A model generated the notes under the pieces. It was given only the letters and a program-made list of their open reading frames with translations, was not told where the DNA came from and did not search any database. Below, one piece after another: positions 1 to 7,966 of a DNA stretch of 39,266 nt. Source of the DNA: UBA4466 sp963925035 (lineage in GTDB: Bacteria; Bacteroidota; Bacteroidia; Flavobacteriales_D; Crocinitomicaceae). The DNA is taken from contig CAWUSK010000014.1 in assembly GCA_963925035.1 (NCBI GenBank), positions 1-39,266 on the forward strand, in the 5' to 3' direction. The position numbers were made by a program, and so were the translations under genes. The stretch's first letter is position 1. Every line of letters starts with the position of its first letter.

Positions 1-216
1 ATCAAAATACAGATTTGGTGCACTCTTATTGTAAACCTATTACTAACCGTGATACATAAAAGAGTAAAGCGCAGGTGGGTCTTTTCCAACCTTGTTAGCT
101 TCTCTCGATTGCATTTATTCAACTATATCCATTTAACCAAATTCTTGGAAGACCCAGAAAAAGATTGGCTCAAAGAAATCGACCCTCAACTTCAATTAAA
201 TTTCAACTCAACCTAA
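1..216 (+). CDS. IS4-family transposase, C-terminal fragment (cut by window edge)
   Basis: Reading frame 1 is open from the first base and stops at TAA 214-216, giving the last 71 residues of a protein whose start lies outside the window. The peptide contains IQIWCTLIVNLLL and a basic stretch KRVKRRW, then SFSRLHLFNYI and FLEDPEKDWL. This is the usual tail of IS4-type (DDE, Transposase_11) enzymes of Bacteroidota. The catalytic DDE core is not in view. The first 40 codons of an IS4-type transposase lie in the same orientation at the other window end (39147-39266), so the two are probably ends of two copies of one element. The family call comes from sequence memory, not a search. Confidence 0.75.
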   Translation: MKIQIWCTLIVNLLLTVIHKRVKRRWVFSNLVSFSRLHLFNYIHLTKFLEDPEKDWLKEIDPQLQLNFNST

Positions 217-261
217 AACAGGAGGGGCTTACTTTTGAAAAGTGAAAATCGTTATCAGCAA
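217..261 (+). mobile_element. candidate right end of the IS4-type element
   Basis: The 45 bases after the transposase stop hold a small palindrome ACTTTTGAAAAGT (231-243) and TATCAGCAA (253-261). Read inward from outside, the last motif is TTGCTGATA, which resembles TTGTTGATA at 39060-39068 upstream of the other transposase fragment. I infer that these are the terminal inverted repeats, so the element would end near 261. The match is short and the exact edge and any target duplication cannot be fixed from one copy of each end. The remaining 262-366 shows no gene. Confidence 0.3.
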
Positions 262-366
262 AATCAGTGGCTAGAGAAGGTTTAGAGACTAAATTGTGGT
301 TTTATCGGACAGTAGTGAAATAAAATCTATTAGTATATTAATTATCAATACCTTTCATAAATTCTC

Positions 367-1575
367 TTGGTGCAAAGTAAACCGTTATCATACGATCGTT
401 TCAATTTAGTTATACAACTCTCAATAGTTCTAGGGAGTTTAACCAATTTATACATTATAATTTTACTTATTTACATTGATGCTTCATCAGTTATAATAAG
501 TCCTATCGCAGGTACACTTATTTTTATTTTCAGTTTTTCACTCTTAAAATTTAATAAAATAAATGCAAAAATCTGCTATCTTATTATTGCCTATACGATC
601 GCGATTGAAATTGTAATCCACAGTTGTTTTTTGGGTTGGAACAGTGGGTTTTATTATTTTATGTTTTTGCTCCCAACTGTTTTTATTTTGAATGCAACAT
701 GGAAAACATGGATGCTCATTTTTTTCAATTGCACCATTATTTTGCTAACCTCCGCATTAAAGATATATCTATCCAATTATTCGGAAATTCACCCCTTAGA
801 TGCCTCTTCTCTTGAATATATTAGTTTAATCAATTTAACAGGAACCGGCACAGTTCTTATTTTAATAATGGTTTATTTCAGCAGAACAATTTCATTTAAA
901 GACAAGGCGCTTATTCAAGTCAACGCCGAACTTGAAATCCAAAACAAAGAAATTTTCGAGCAATACAAGCACTTGCAATTATTGATGAAAGAAATGCATC
1001 ATCGTGTAAAAAACAATTTGCAAATCATCTCTTCGCTGATGTCGTTACAGGAAAGATCAGTAAAAGACAAAGATGTAATTGCGGTATTAAATGAAAGTAA
1101 AAGACGCGTCGAAGCCATTGCGTTAATACATCAAAAGCTTTATCAAAACGAAAATGAATACCAAGTTGATTTTAAGTCCTATCTGGAAGAAATCATGAGT
1201 AATCAACAGCTAATCAATAAAAAAGTGCGCTGTAAGGTAAAATCAGAGGGAATAATGCTCGACCTTGACACAGCTGTTCCGTTGGGGATAATAATATCTG
1301 AAATGATCACAAATGCTCATAAACATGCCTATAAAAACATTGAGAAACCTACTTTAATTACAACATTAAGTAGAGTGGATGATAACTATCAAATTATTAT
1401 ACGAGACAATGGTATTGGACTGCCTAAAGACTTTAATATGTATGAAACTAAATCACTCGGATTTGAAATCATTACTGCTTTGGCAGATCAAATAGAGGCT
1501 AACATTGAATTTTCAAATTCTCCAGGAGCGCAGTTTTCAATAAAATTTAAAAATAAGACTTCTATTATTGCCTGA
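367..1575 (+). CDS. membrane-bound sensor histidine kinase, HisKA_2 type
   Basis: An orphan signal-transducing kinase of 402 residues. About six hydrophobic segments (roughly residues 13-37, 42-60, 68-88, 95-110, 114-133 and 155-172) form a membrane sensor without a large external loop. A coiled linker (180-208) leads to the phosphoacceptor helix EMHHRVKNNLQ, with His212 the likely phosphorylation site. The HATPase domain follows: N box SEMITNAHKH (311-320), G1 box DNGIGLP (347-353) and G2 box SLGFEI (363-368). This order is typical of HisKA_2/HATPase kinases. The start is TTG 367 or GTG 370: an in-frame TAA at 358-360 excludes anything earlier and no ATG lies nearby. No response regulator gene adjoins it, so the partner is unknown. 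Confidence 0.85.
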   Translation: MVQSKPLSYDRFNLVIQLSIVLGSLTNLYIIILLIYIDASSVIISPIAGTLIFIFSFSLLKFNKINAKICYLIIAYTIAIEIVIHSCFLGWNSGFYYFMFLLPTVFILNATWKTWMLIFFNCTIILLTSALKIYLSNYSEIHPLDASSLEYISLINLTGTGTVLILIMVYFSRTISFKDKALIQVNAELEIQNKEIFEQYKHLQLLMKEMHHRVKNNLQIISSLMSLQERSVKDKDVIAVLNESKRRVEAIALIHQKLYQNENEYQVDFKSYLEEIMSNQQLINKKVRCKVKSEGIMLDLDTAVPLGIIISEMITNAHKHAYKNIEKPTLITTLSRVDDNYQIIIRDNGIGLPKDFNMYETKSLGFEIITALADQIEANIEFSNSPGAQFSIKFKNKTSIIA

Positions 1576-1661
1576 CCGATAAATTCATTTGAATATTGTT
1601 TTATTTTTTCATACGTGAACCAAAAGTTTCTTTTCGTGTACTGAATAAAAAAACAATTCAG

Positions 1662-3338
1662 ATGAAAAAGATAATAAGTTTATTGAGCATCGTGTTATTT
1701 AGCATCAACGCTCAGGCCACAGAAGAAGAAATTGTAAAATCAACAATTTCTAAAGTCACCGTTTACTCTCAGGGTGCACAAATATTTAGAACTGCCCAGT
1801 ATTCCATTGGAAAAGGAGTTACAGAAGTAATCCTTGAAGGCGTAAGTTCTTACATTGACGCGAACAGCCTTCAAGTTAACGCAACTGGAAGCGTAGTTAT
1901 CTTAGATTCCAAATACAGCGTATTTTATCCTTCACCTTCCACTACACCGCTAGAAGGTTTACCACTGAAAATAAGCAACAGCATACGTTTTTTGGAAGAT
2001 TCGCTAAAAAATATCAATTATGATATACAAGAATTTCAAGATGAAATTGATGTACTTGTCGCAACCAAAAATATTTTAGCAAACAATGGTGCAATGCGCG
2101 GACAGGGAAAAGTAAATGATTCGATTAACCTTTTAAAACAATCGGTGGAATACTACTCGATAAAAATGCTGGAAATCAATAAGAAAATTCAAAAACTAAC
2201 GCGCTCAAGAGGTGTTTTAGATGAGAAAAAAGTTAGAATGAATCAACGTTTAATTGATTTTAAAAACCATCAAAATAGTGTGGAAGGTAAGAAACCAACC
2301 GGGCCGATTCAACGCATCACAATTACATTAAAAGCAGATGATTTAGTGAAAGGAAAAATTGACGTTTCCTACCTTGTGAACAACGCAGGATGGACGCCAA
2401 TTTATGATTTACGCAGTGAATCTGCATTGGGAAAAATCAACTTAAATTATAAAGCGCAAGTCTACCAAAATACAGGAGTGGATTGGGATGATGTACGATT
2501 AAACATTTCAACAAATAATCCATATTTAAACAAAACAAAACCTGAATTAAATCCATGGTATGTTGATTATTACAATTACCAAACATATTATGGAAATCAA
2601 CCTATCACAACTGGAAGGTCCGAATTACAAAAAAAGCCAGTTGGAGCTTATAAAACTCAAGCAGACAGTTATTCTGAAACTGAAGAAGTTACAGCGGCAT
2701 ATGCTGATAAGTTTGTACAAGTCGTTGAACATATGATTTCTGCGGAATTCAGAATTGATTTACCTTATTCAATTAAGTCGAATAATCAAGCGCACATGGT
2801 TCTTGTGAAGAATGTTGACTTAGATGCAAACTACAAGTATTACACTGTACCGAAATACGATAACGGAGTTTACCTTGTTGCACAATTATCGAAACTAGAC
2901 GAACTTCAATTGGTACCAGCAAAGGCAAATATTTTCTTTGAAGGAGCTTACATGGGAGAAACTTATATCGATCCAACAACCATGGAAGATACATTGTCAT
3001 TAAGTCTTGGTAAAGATCCTAATATTATTGTAAAACGTACACTTTTACAAAAGGAAATGAAAGAGAAAATTGTTGGAACGAAAAAAGAACGAACGTTCTC
3101 GTATAGCATAGAAGTTAAAAACTTAAAATCCACTTCGATTGATATTATAGTTCAAGATCAGTTTCCAATAACACAGAACGCTGATATTGAAATTACAAAT
3201 ATCGATCTCGGAAAAGGAAAAATAAATGATAGAACTGGTGCTATTGAATGGGAGTTTAGCTTGAAACCAAAAGCTTCAAAAGATATCCAATTCAATTATC
3301 AAATAAAACACGATAAAGATCAAAATATAAATCTTTAA
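1662..3338 (+). CDS. DUF4139 (MuiA-like) secreted protein
   Basis: A 558-residue protein of the family often named mucoidy inhibitor MuiA, whose function is not established. I chose ATG 1662 over upstream ATG 1596 because it begins a clean signal peptide (MKKIISLLSIVLFSINAQA). The mature N-terminus (ISKVTVYSQGAQIFR) matches the DUF4140 module. A helical coiled-coil stretch covers about residues 85-200, and the DUF4139 beta-rich region runs to the end with the family's VQDQFPI motif near residue 495. It lies 86 bases after the kinase gene and is closed by a strong terminator, so it may be its own unit. It probably acts in the periplasm or at the outer membrane; this is inferred from the signal peptide only. 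Confidence 0.85.
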   Translation: MKKIISLLSIVLFSINAQATEEEIVKSTISKVTVYSQGAQIFRTAQYSIGKGVTEVILEGVSSYIDANSLQVNATGSVVILDSKYSVFYPSPSTTPLEGLPLKISNSIRFLEDSLKNINYDIQEFQDEIDVLVATKNILANNGAMRGQGKVNDSINLLKQSVEYYSIKMLEINKKIQKLTRSRGVLDEKKVRMNQRLIDFKNHQNSVEGKKPTGPIQRITITLKADDLVKGKIDVSYLVNNAGWTPIYDLRSESALGKINLNYKAQVYQNTGVDWDDVRLNISTNNPYLNKTKPELNPWYVDYYNYQTYYGNQPITTGRSELQKKPVGAYKTQADSYSETEEVTAAYADKFVQVVEHMISAEFRIDLPYSIKSNNQAHMVLVKNVDLDANYKYYTVPKYDNGVYLVAQLSKLDELQLVPAKANIFFEGAYMGETYIDPTTMEDTLSLSLGKDPNIIVKRTLLQKEMKEKIVGTKKERTFSYSIEVKNLKSTSIDIIVQDQFPITQNADIEITNIDLGKGKINDRTGAIEWEFSLKPKASKDIQFNYQIKHDKDQNINL

Positions 3339-3360
3339 AATCTATTAAAATTCATCTAAA

Positions 3361-3389
3361 ACCGTCAGACTGGGTCTGACGGTTTTTTT
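3361..3389 (+). terminator. intrinsic terminator after the DUF4139 gene
   Basis: ACCGTCAGAC (3361-3370) and GTCTGACGGT (3374-3383) form a perfect 10-bp stem with a 3-base loop, followed by a run of seven T. It ends the upstream unit and separates it from ispH. Confidence 0.9.
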
Positions 3390-3432
3390 ATTTACCACTT
3401 AATTGTATAGCCTTAAACCAAATGGATTTTCT

Positions 3433-3440
3433 TACATTTG
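3433..3440 (+). promoter_or_regulatory. -7 box of the ispH promoter
   Basis: TACATTTG fits the Bacteroidota -7 consensus TAnnTTTG. No TTG stands at the usual 19-21 base distance upstream, so the -33 part is weak. The box ends only 7 bases before ATG 3448, which implies a very short or absent 5' leader. Confidence 0.55.
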
Positions 3441-3447
3441 GTTTACA

Positions 3448-4659
3448 ATGAAAAAATTTAATATTCCCGAATATTATAAATCACCTATCATCAGTAAGGT
3501 GAAGGCTCAAAGGAAACTAGAAGACCCTAGAAAACAAGACTTCTCTCCTTCTTCGATCAAATTTTACAATGTAGAATTTATTATTAGTCGCCACTTTGGT
3601 TTTTGCTACGGCGTAGAAAATGCTATAGAAAAATCTTACGACGCAATCCAATCCAACCCAAATAAACAAATCTATCTTCTGAGTCAAATGATTCATAACC
3701 CTGAGGTAAACAATGACCTAACGAGTCAAGGTGTTCAATTTATTCAAGACACAGAAGGAAATCAGCTTATTCCATGGGGAAAAATCAATTCAGATGACAT
3801 TGTAATTATTCCAGCATTTGGAACAACCCTTGAAACTTTAGCGATTTTAGAAGAAAAGCAAATTGATACGGTAACGTATAATACTACCTGCCCGTTCGTC
3901 GAAAAAGTGTGGAACCGTTCTTCAACACTTGGTCAAACAAAACATACAGTTATCATTCACGGAAAACACAACCACGAAGAAACGAAAGCAACATTTTCTC
4001 ACAGTCAACGAAACTCTCCTACAATCATTGTAAGAGATATTACTGAGACAAAAAAAATTGTAAACTATATCAATGGGGAAATTTCCAGCGATCATTTACT
4101 TGAATCCTTTAAAGGGAAATATTCTATAGACTTCAATCCTGAGATAGACCTTAAAAGAATTGGAGTTGTGAATCAAACAACAATGCTCGCCTCTGAAACA
4201 GAAGAAATAGCCGATTGTTTAAAATTGGCAATGGTTAACAAATTCGGCGAAACTGAATTGAAAAAACACTTTGCAGATACACGTGACACACTGTGCTATG
4301 CAACGAACGACAATCAGTCTGCGACATTGGAATTACTAAAAACAGAAGCCGACTTAGCAATTGTAATTGGAGGCTACAATAGCAGCAACACCTCACATTT
4401 AGTTGAATTACTCGAAGCTAAGTTCTCAACTTACTTCATTAAAAACGAGAATGAAATCATTTCAAAAGACAGTATTTGTTCGTTCAATATTCACGAGAAA
4501 AAAATTGAAAATCTCACGCGTTTTTTACCCAATCATGAACAATTTAAAATCATTATTACTTCTGGTGCTTCATGTCCCGATTCCGCTGTTGATAGAGTAA
4601 TGCAAAAAGTAATGTTAGTTTTGGGTTATCAACTTTCAGAAAACGATATAAAAAACTAA
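3448..4659 (+). CDS. ispH: 4-hydroxy-3-methylbut-2-enyl diphosphate reductase
   Basis: IspH carries out the last step of the MEP isoprenoid pathway, reducing HMBPP to IPP and DMAPP with a 4Fe-4S cluster in the cytosol. The three cluster cysteines are visible: FGFCYGV (Cys53), TTCPF (Cys148) and DTLCYAT (Cys283). The HGKHNHEE segment (171-178) carries the active-site His and Glu. At 403 residues it is the long form usual in Bacteroidota, about 80-90 residues longer than the E. coli enzyme, with an N-terminal extension and an insert around 195-230. ATG 3448 was preferred over ATG 3403 because the -7 box lies between them. Its TAA overlaps the ATG of the cyclase gene by one base, so the two are translationally coupled. 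Confidence 0.95.
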   Translation: MKKFNIPEYYKSPIISKVKAQRKLEDPRKQDFSPSSIKFYNVEFIISRHFGFCYGVENAIEKSYDAIQSNPNKQIYLLSQMIHNPEVNNDLTSQGVQFIQDTEGNQLIPWGKINSDDIVIIPAFGTTLETLAILEEKQIDTVTYNTTCPFVEKVWNRSSTLGQTKHTVIIHGKHNHEETKATFSHSQRNSPTIIVRDITETKKIVNYINGEISSDHLLESFKGKYSIDFNPEIDLKRIGVVNQTTMLASETEEIADCLKLAMVNKFGETELKKHFADTRDTLCYATNDNQSATLELLKTEADLAIVIGGYNSSNTSHLVELLEAKFSTYFIKNENEIISKDSICSFNIHEKKIENLTRFLPNHEQFKIIITSGASCPDSAVDRVMQKVMLVLGYQLSENDIKN

Positions 4660-6347
4660 TGGAGCGTTTTGTCAACATAATGATTATCGAAGAAAATGAT
4701 GCCGTGCGTAATCGTTTGAAAAAGCTTTTGCTCGGAGGTGGAAATAATATTCTGTCGGTAAAAACGATTAAAGATGCTTTGCCGATTATCGATAGAAAAG
4801 AAATAGGAATTTATTTAGTTGACATTGACGATTCACTTAACGGTGAAACAAACTTAAAATCGATCAAAAAACGAAGTCTATTTAAAAACCATTACATTCT
4901 TTTATTGACAAAGGAAAACAGTAATTCCGTCAACTTGGTAAAAGGTATGCATCAAGGAGCAGTTGACTTTATTACCTATCCTTTTCAAGAAAATATAATA
5001 AAAAGTAAAATTGAAGTCTTTAAAACATTGTTCCTTAAAGACCAACGTATCGGACAATTATTGAACAATATATTTCCTGAAAACGTGCTTTCTGAGCTGT
5101 CTGCAAAGGGTAAATATTCACCAAAAAGAGTTGAGAATGGAGTGGTATTATTCACTGATTTCGTTGATTTCTCTTTGAAGTCTAAATCCTTGAATTCATT
5201 ACGCCTTATTCACCAACTAGAGCGATATTTCATAAAATTCGATGAAATTATTCAACGGTATAACCTAGAAAAAATAAAAACCATCGGTGACGCGTACATG
5301 GCTCTTGCAGGCGTAACAGAAAATAAGCCTGAGCCAGCAATTAGAGCTTGTTTAGCAGCATTGGAAATTCGTGATTACATTCGAACAGAACGAGATATTG
5401 CCTTGGCGACAAAAGTAGATTTCTGGGAAATTAGAATTGGATTGCATATGGGACCTTTAGTTGCTGGAATTATTGGTACTTCTAAGTTTAATTTTGATGT
5501 TTGGGGAGATACAGTAAATATTGCATCTCGAGCCGAAGCTTCAACAAAAAGAGGAACAGTAACAATTACATCCAATGTTTTTGAACGAATTGAAACTTAC
5601 TTTGAAACTGTAAACAGAGGAAAAGTAGACATCCTTAAACGCGGTGGATCAATCGATATGTATTTTCTTAAAGGTTTAAAACGCGAATTCGGTATGTACT
5701 CCGAAGGAAATGCTCCAAATTCAGACATTCGCGTTTTATGTGGATTACCTTCCGTTGATTTTAAAAATTTGAGAACGTACATTGTTAATCAGCTGAAATC
5801 ACTTTTACCTGATTATTTGAGTTACCACAATTTACCGCATACCATTGATGTAGAAAAAGCTGTACTTCGATACGCGAACCTTGAAGGAATATCTAAAGAG
5901 GAACAGCTATTACTCCAAACAGCGGCGCTTTTTCATGACGCTGGCTTTATTTTACAATACCACAAAAACGAAGACATTGCAATTGGAATGGTGAAATCAT
6001 CGCTTCCGCGCTACGGTTATTCAACCGAACAAATTGAAAAAATTGCTCAAATTATAGATTCCACTAAACGCTCAGTTGAACCAGCTTCATTACTGGAAGA
6101 AATAATGTGTGATGCTGATCACGATTACATTGGCAGACCAGAATATCATATTATTGCTGGAAAATTACGAGAAGAACTCTCACAAAACAACGAAGTTTTC
6201 CAAGAAAAAGAATGGATAGAATTTCAACTTGATTTTCTGGAGAATCAACATAGATACTATACCGAAACTGCTAATAATATTCGACTAATTAGTAAAAACA
6301 CACGAATTAAAGAATTAAAAAAGCAGCTCGATAAATTAAACAATTAA
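4659..6347 (+). CDS. receiver-like, class III adenylate cyclase and HD phosphohydrolase fusion
   Basis: A 562-residue three-part signalling protein. Residues 5-125 have a CheY-like receiver fold, with an acidic pair (Glu11/Glu12), a candidate phospho-Asp in LVDIDD (55 or 57) and Thr84, but the invariant Lys is Tyr107 (FITYPF), so normal phosphorylation is doubtful. Residues 157-340 are a class III nucleotide cyclase: metal ligands Asp167 and Asp211, Lys207 and Asp280 as in ATP-specific enzymes, and Asn287/Arg291 for catalysis, all present. Residues 375-545 are an HD domain: YHNLPHTIDV (His390, His394), FHD (His426/Asp427) and CDAD (Asp485/Asp487). It should make cAMP and may also hydrolyse a nucleotide; the second activity is inference. 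The start overlaps the ispH stop, and an alternative ATG lies at 4680. Confidence 0.88.
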   Translation: MERFVNIMIIEENDAVRNRLKKLLLGGGNNILSVKTIKDALPIIDRKEIGIYLVDIDDSLNGETNLKSIKKRSLFKNHYILLLTKENSNSVNLVKGMHQGAVDFITYPFQENIIKSKIEVFKTLFLKDQRIGQLLNNIFPENVLSELSAKGKYSPKRVENGVVLFTDFVDFSLKSKSLNSLRLIHQLERYFIKFDEIIQRYNLEKIKTIGDAYMALAGVTENKPEPAIRACLAALEIRDYIRTERDIALATKVDFWEIRIGLHMGPLVAGIIGTSKFNFDVWGDTVNIASRAEASTKRGTVTITSNVFERIETYFETVNRGKVDILKRGGSIDMYFLKGLKREFGMYSEGNAPNSDIRVLCGLPSVDFKNLRTYIVNQLKSLLPDYLSYHNLPHTIDVEKAVLRYANLEGISKEEQLLLQTAALFHDAGFILQYHKNEDIAIGMVKSSLPRYGYSTEQIEKIAQIIDSTKRSVEPASLLEEIMCDADHDYIGRPEYHIIAGKLREELSQNNEVFQEKEWIEFQLDFLENQHRYYTETANNIRLISKNTRIKELKKQLDKLNN

Positions 6348-6357
6348 ACCTCAAATA

Positions 6358-6906
6358 ATGAAAGTATATACCAAAAAAGGCGATAAAGGGACAACTCAAT
6401 TAATTGGTGGAACAAGAGTCCCAAAAAATACTCTTCGCATTGAAGCATATGGTACAATTGATGAATTAAATTCTTACATCGGATTAATTCGCGACCAAAA
6501 CATTTCGGCTGAATACGTGGGCCAATTATTAGAGATCCAAGACCGACTTTTTACACTAGGCGCATTACTTGCTAGAGATCCAGAAAAACAGAAAATGCAA
6601 CTTCCAGAACTGATCGAGTCCGATATCACTAATTTGGAAAATTGGATTGATGCCATGGAAGAAAAGCTAGAACCAATGACGAGTTTCGTATTACCAGGTG
6701 GACATACAACTGTTTCTTATACGCATATTGCACGTTGCGTTTGCCGCAGAAGCGAACGTATTATTACAGAATTGAATGAAAGCTCTCAGTTATCTGAAAT
6801 TGTAATGGCGTACGTCAACCGATTGAGTGATTACCTTTTTGTTTTGAGCAGAAAACTCACTTTAGACCTAAAAGCAAAAGAACAACTTTGGAAACCAAGA
6901 ATGTAG
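6358..6906 (+). CDS. PduO-type ATP:cob(I)alamin adenosyltransferase
   Basis: Transfers the adenosyl group of ATP to cob(I)alamin, making adenosylcobalamin in the cytosol. The 182-residue length fits the family. The N-terminal ATP-binding motif YTKKGDKGTTQLIGG (4-18) is followed by EAYGTIDELNSYIG (29-42), and the helix ARCVCRRSER (125-134) carries the conserved arginines and Glu. It starts 10 bases after the cyclase gene, so it is probably the third gene of the ispH operon. That gap is too short for a cobalamin riboswitch. The product would supply cofactor for B12 enzymes and possibly for the cobalamin-binding MerR regulator at 30230-31111. Confidence 0.93.
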   Translation: MKVYTKKGDKGTTQLIGGTRVPKNTLRIEAYGTIDELNSYIGLIRDQNISAEYVGQLLEIQDRLFTLGALLARDPEKQKMQLPELIESDITNLENWIDAMEEKLEPMTSFVLPGGHTTVSYTHIARCVCRRSERIITELNESSQLSEIVMAYVNRLSDYLFVLSRKLTLDLKAKEQLWKPRM

Positions 6907-6943
6907 AATTATCAACATTATTGAAAACTTTAGGGTTAAAAAT

Positions 6944-6973
6944 TTGGAATCTTTCAAATTAAATTTACTTTTG
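6944..6973 (+). promoter_or_regulatory. Bacteroidota-type promoter of the DUF2795 gene
   Basis: TTG at 6944-6946 and TACTTTTG at 6966-6973 are separated by 19 bases, matching both the -33 and -7 elements and their spacing. Transcription should begin near 6980, about 24 bases before ATG 7004. This is one of the two best promoter matches in the window. Confidence 0.75.
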
Positions 6974-7003
6974 CGCAAATAACAGATTAAAAAAAGAAGC
7001 ACT

Positions 7004-7225
7004 ATGTACTGGACTTTAGAATTAGCATCATACCTAGAAGATGCACCATGGCCAGCAGCGAAAGACGAGTTGGTTGATTATGCAATAAGAGCTGGTGCAC
7101 CACTTGAAGTAGTTGAGAACCTTCAAGCACTTGAAGATGAAGGGGATATCTATGAAAATATTGAGGAGATTTGGCCAGATTATCCGTCACGGGAAGACTT
7201 TCTCTTTAACGAGGATGAGTATTAA
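7004..7225 (+). CDS. small acidic DUF2795 protein
   Basis: A 73-residue acidic protein of unknown function. The core APWPAAKDELVDYAIRAGAP (14-33), followed by VVENLQALED, is the DUF2795 signature common in Bacteroidota, and the C-terminus is rich in Asp, Glu and aromatic residues. It has no signal peptide or membrane segment, so it is cytosolic. It stands alone between a good promoter (6944-6973) and a strong terminator (7231-7264), suggesting a well expressed single-gene unit. No catalytic motif is visible. Confidence 0.88.
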   Translation: MYWTLELASYLEDAPWPAAKDELVDYAIRAGAPLEVVENLQALEDEGDIYENIEEIWPDYPSREDFLFNEDEY

Positions 7226-7230
7226 ATAAA

Positions 7231-7264
7231 AAGAACCGTTGTAGATATTACAACGGTTCTTTTA
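7231..7264 (+). terminator. intrinsic terminator after the DUF2795 gene
   Basis: AAGAACCGTTGTA (7231-7243) pairs perfectly over 13 bp with TACAACGGTTCTT (7249-7261) across a 5-base loop, followed by a T-rich tail. The tail runs into the leader of the next gene, whose ATG is at 7280. Confidence 0.9.
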
Positions 7265-7279
7265 TTGTATTTTACTTTC

Positions 7280-7870
7280 ATGAACTACCTCGGACATATT
7301 TTCTTTTCCAATAATGACATCGAGCTAATGTATGCTAATATTTATGGCGATTTCATTAAAGGAAGTAAATTAAGCCACCATCCTGAAATTGTCCAAAAAG
7401 GCATCAAATTGCACCGCACCATCGATTCTTTTATTGACAACCATACAAAAGTTTTAGAATTAAAAAAATTGCTTTCAACTGATCTCCCGAAGATATCTGG
7501 AATAGCGATTGACCTATATTTCGATCATATATTAGCGGTTCAATGGGAGAAATTAAACAATGAAAACTTAAAGAAATTCACAGAAGATTTTCATGCTCAC
7601 GACTTTAATTCAAGTCAATTCGACAATCAAAACTTTGTGTTTCTAATGAATAAAATGAAATCCGACAATTGGCTATACAATTATCAATTCCACCATGGAC
7701 TTGAGTTTGCTTGCAAAGGACTCTCTCGAAGAATTTCATTTTCAAATCAATTGCATAATGCTCCGGTAATTTTCACTACATTTCGCAGAGAAATTGAGCA
7801 GACATTTAATGATTTCATGACAGATGCAATTCCGTTTTTTAAAGAATACCATCAGAATTTTAAGTCATAA
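7280..7870 (+). CDS. acyl carrier protein phosphodiesterase (AcpH/DUF479 family)
   Basis: A 196-residue enzyme of the HD-like family that removes the 4'-phosphopantetheine arm from holo-ACP. The N-terminus MNYLGHIFFSN and the motif YGDFIKGSKL (about 24-33) are typical, as are GIKLHRTIDSFIDNH (43-57), holding the conserved His, and AIDLYFDHILA (78-88). ATG 7280 was chosen over 7265 because homologues begin MNYL(A/G)H and the upstream codons overlap the preceding terminator tail. A weak -7-like TACTTTCA ends at the ATG, so the leader may be very short or transcription may read through from upstream. Substrate is inferred from the family. Confidence 0.88.
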   Translation: MNYLGHIFFSNNDIELMYANIYGDFIKGSKLSHHPEIVQKGIKLHRTIDSFIDNHTKVLELKKLLSTDLPKISGIAIDLYFDHILAVQWEKLNNENLKKFTEDFHAHDFNSSQFDNQNFVFLMNKMKSDNWLYNYQFHHGLEFACKGLSRRISFSNQLHNAPVIFTTFRREIEQTFNDFMTDAIPFFKEYHQNFKS

Positions 7871-7966
7871 AGTAAACAACTGTGGATAAGTATTCCATCA
7901 AATTGGCAGACTTCTCATAGATATTTATGTAATTTACATTAAACATTATAGCAAAGCACCTACATT

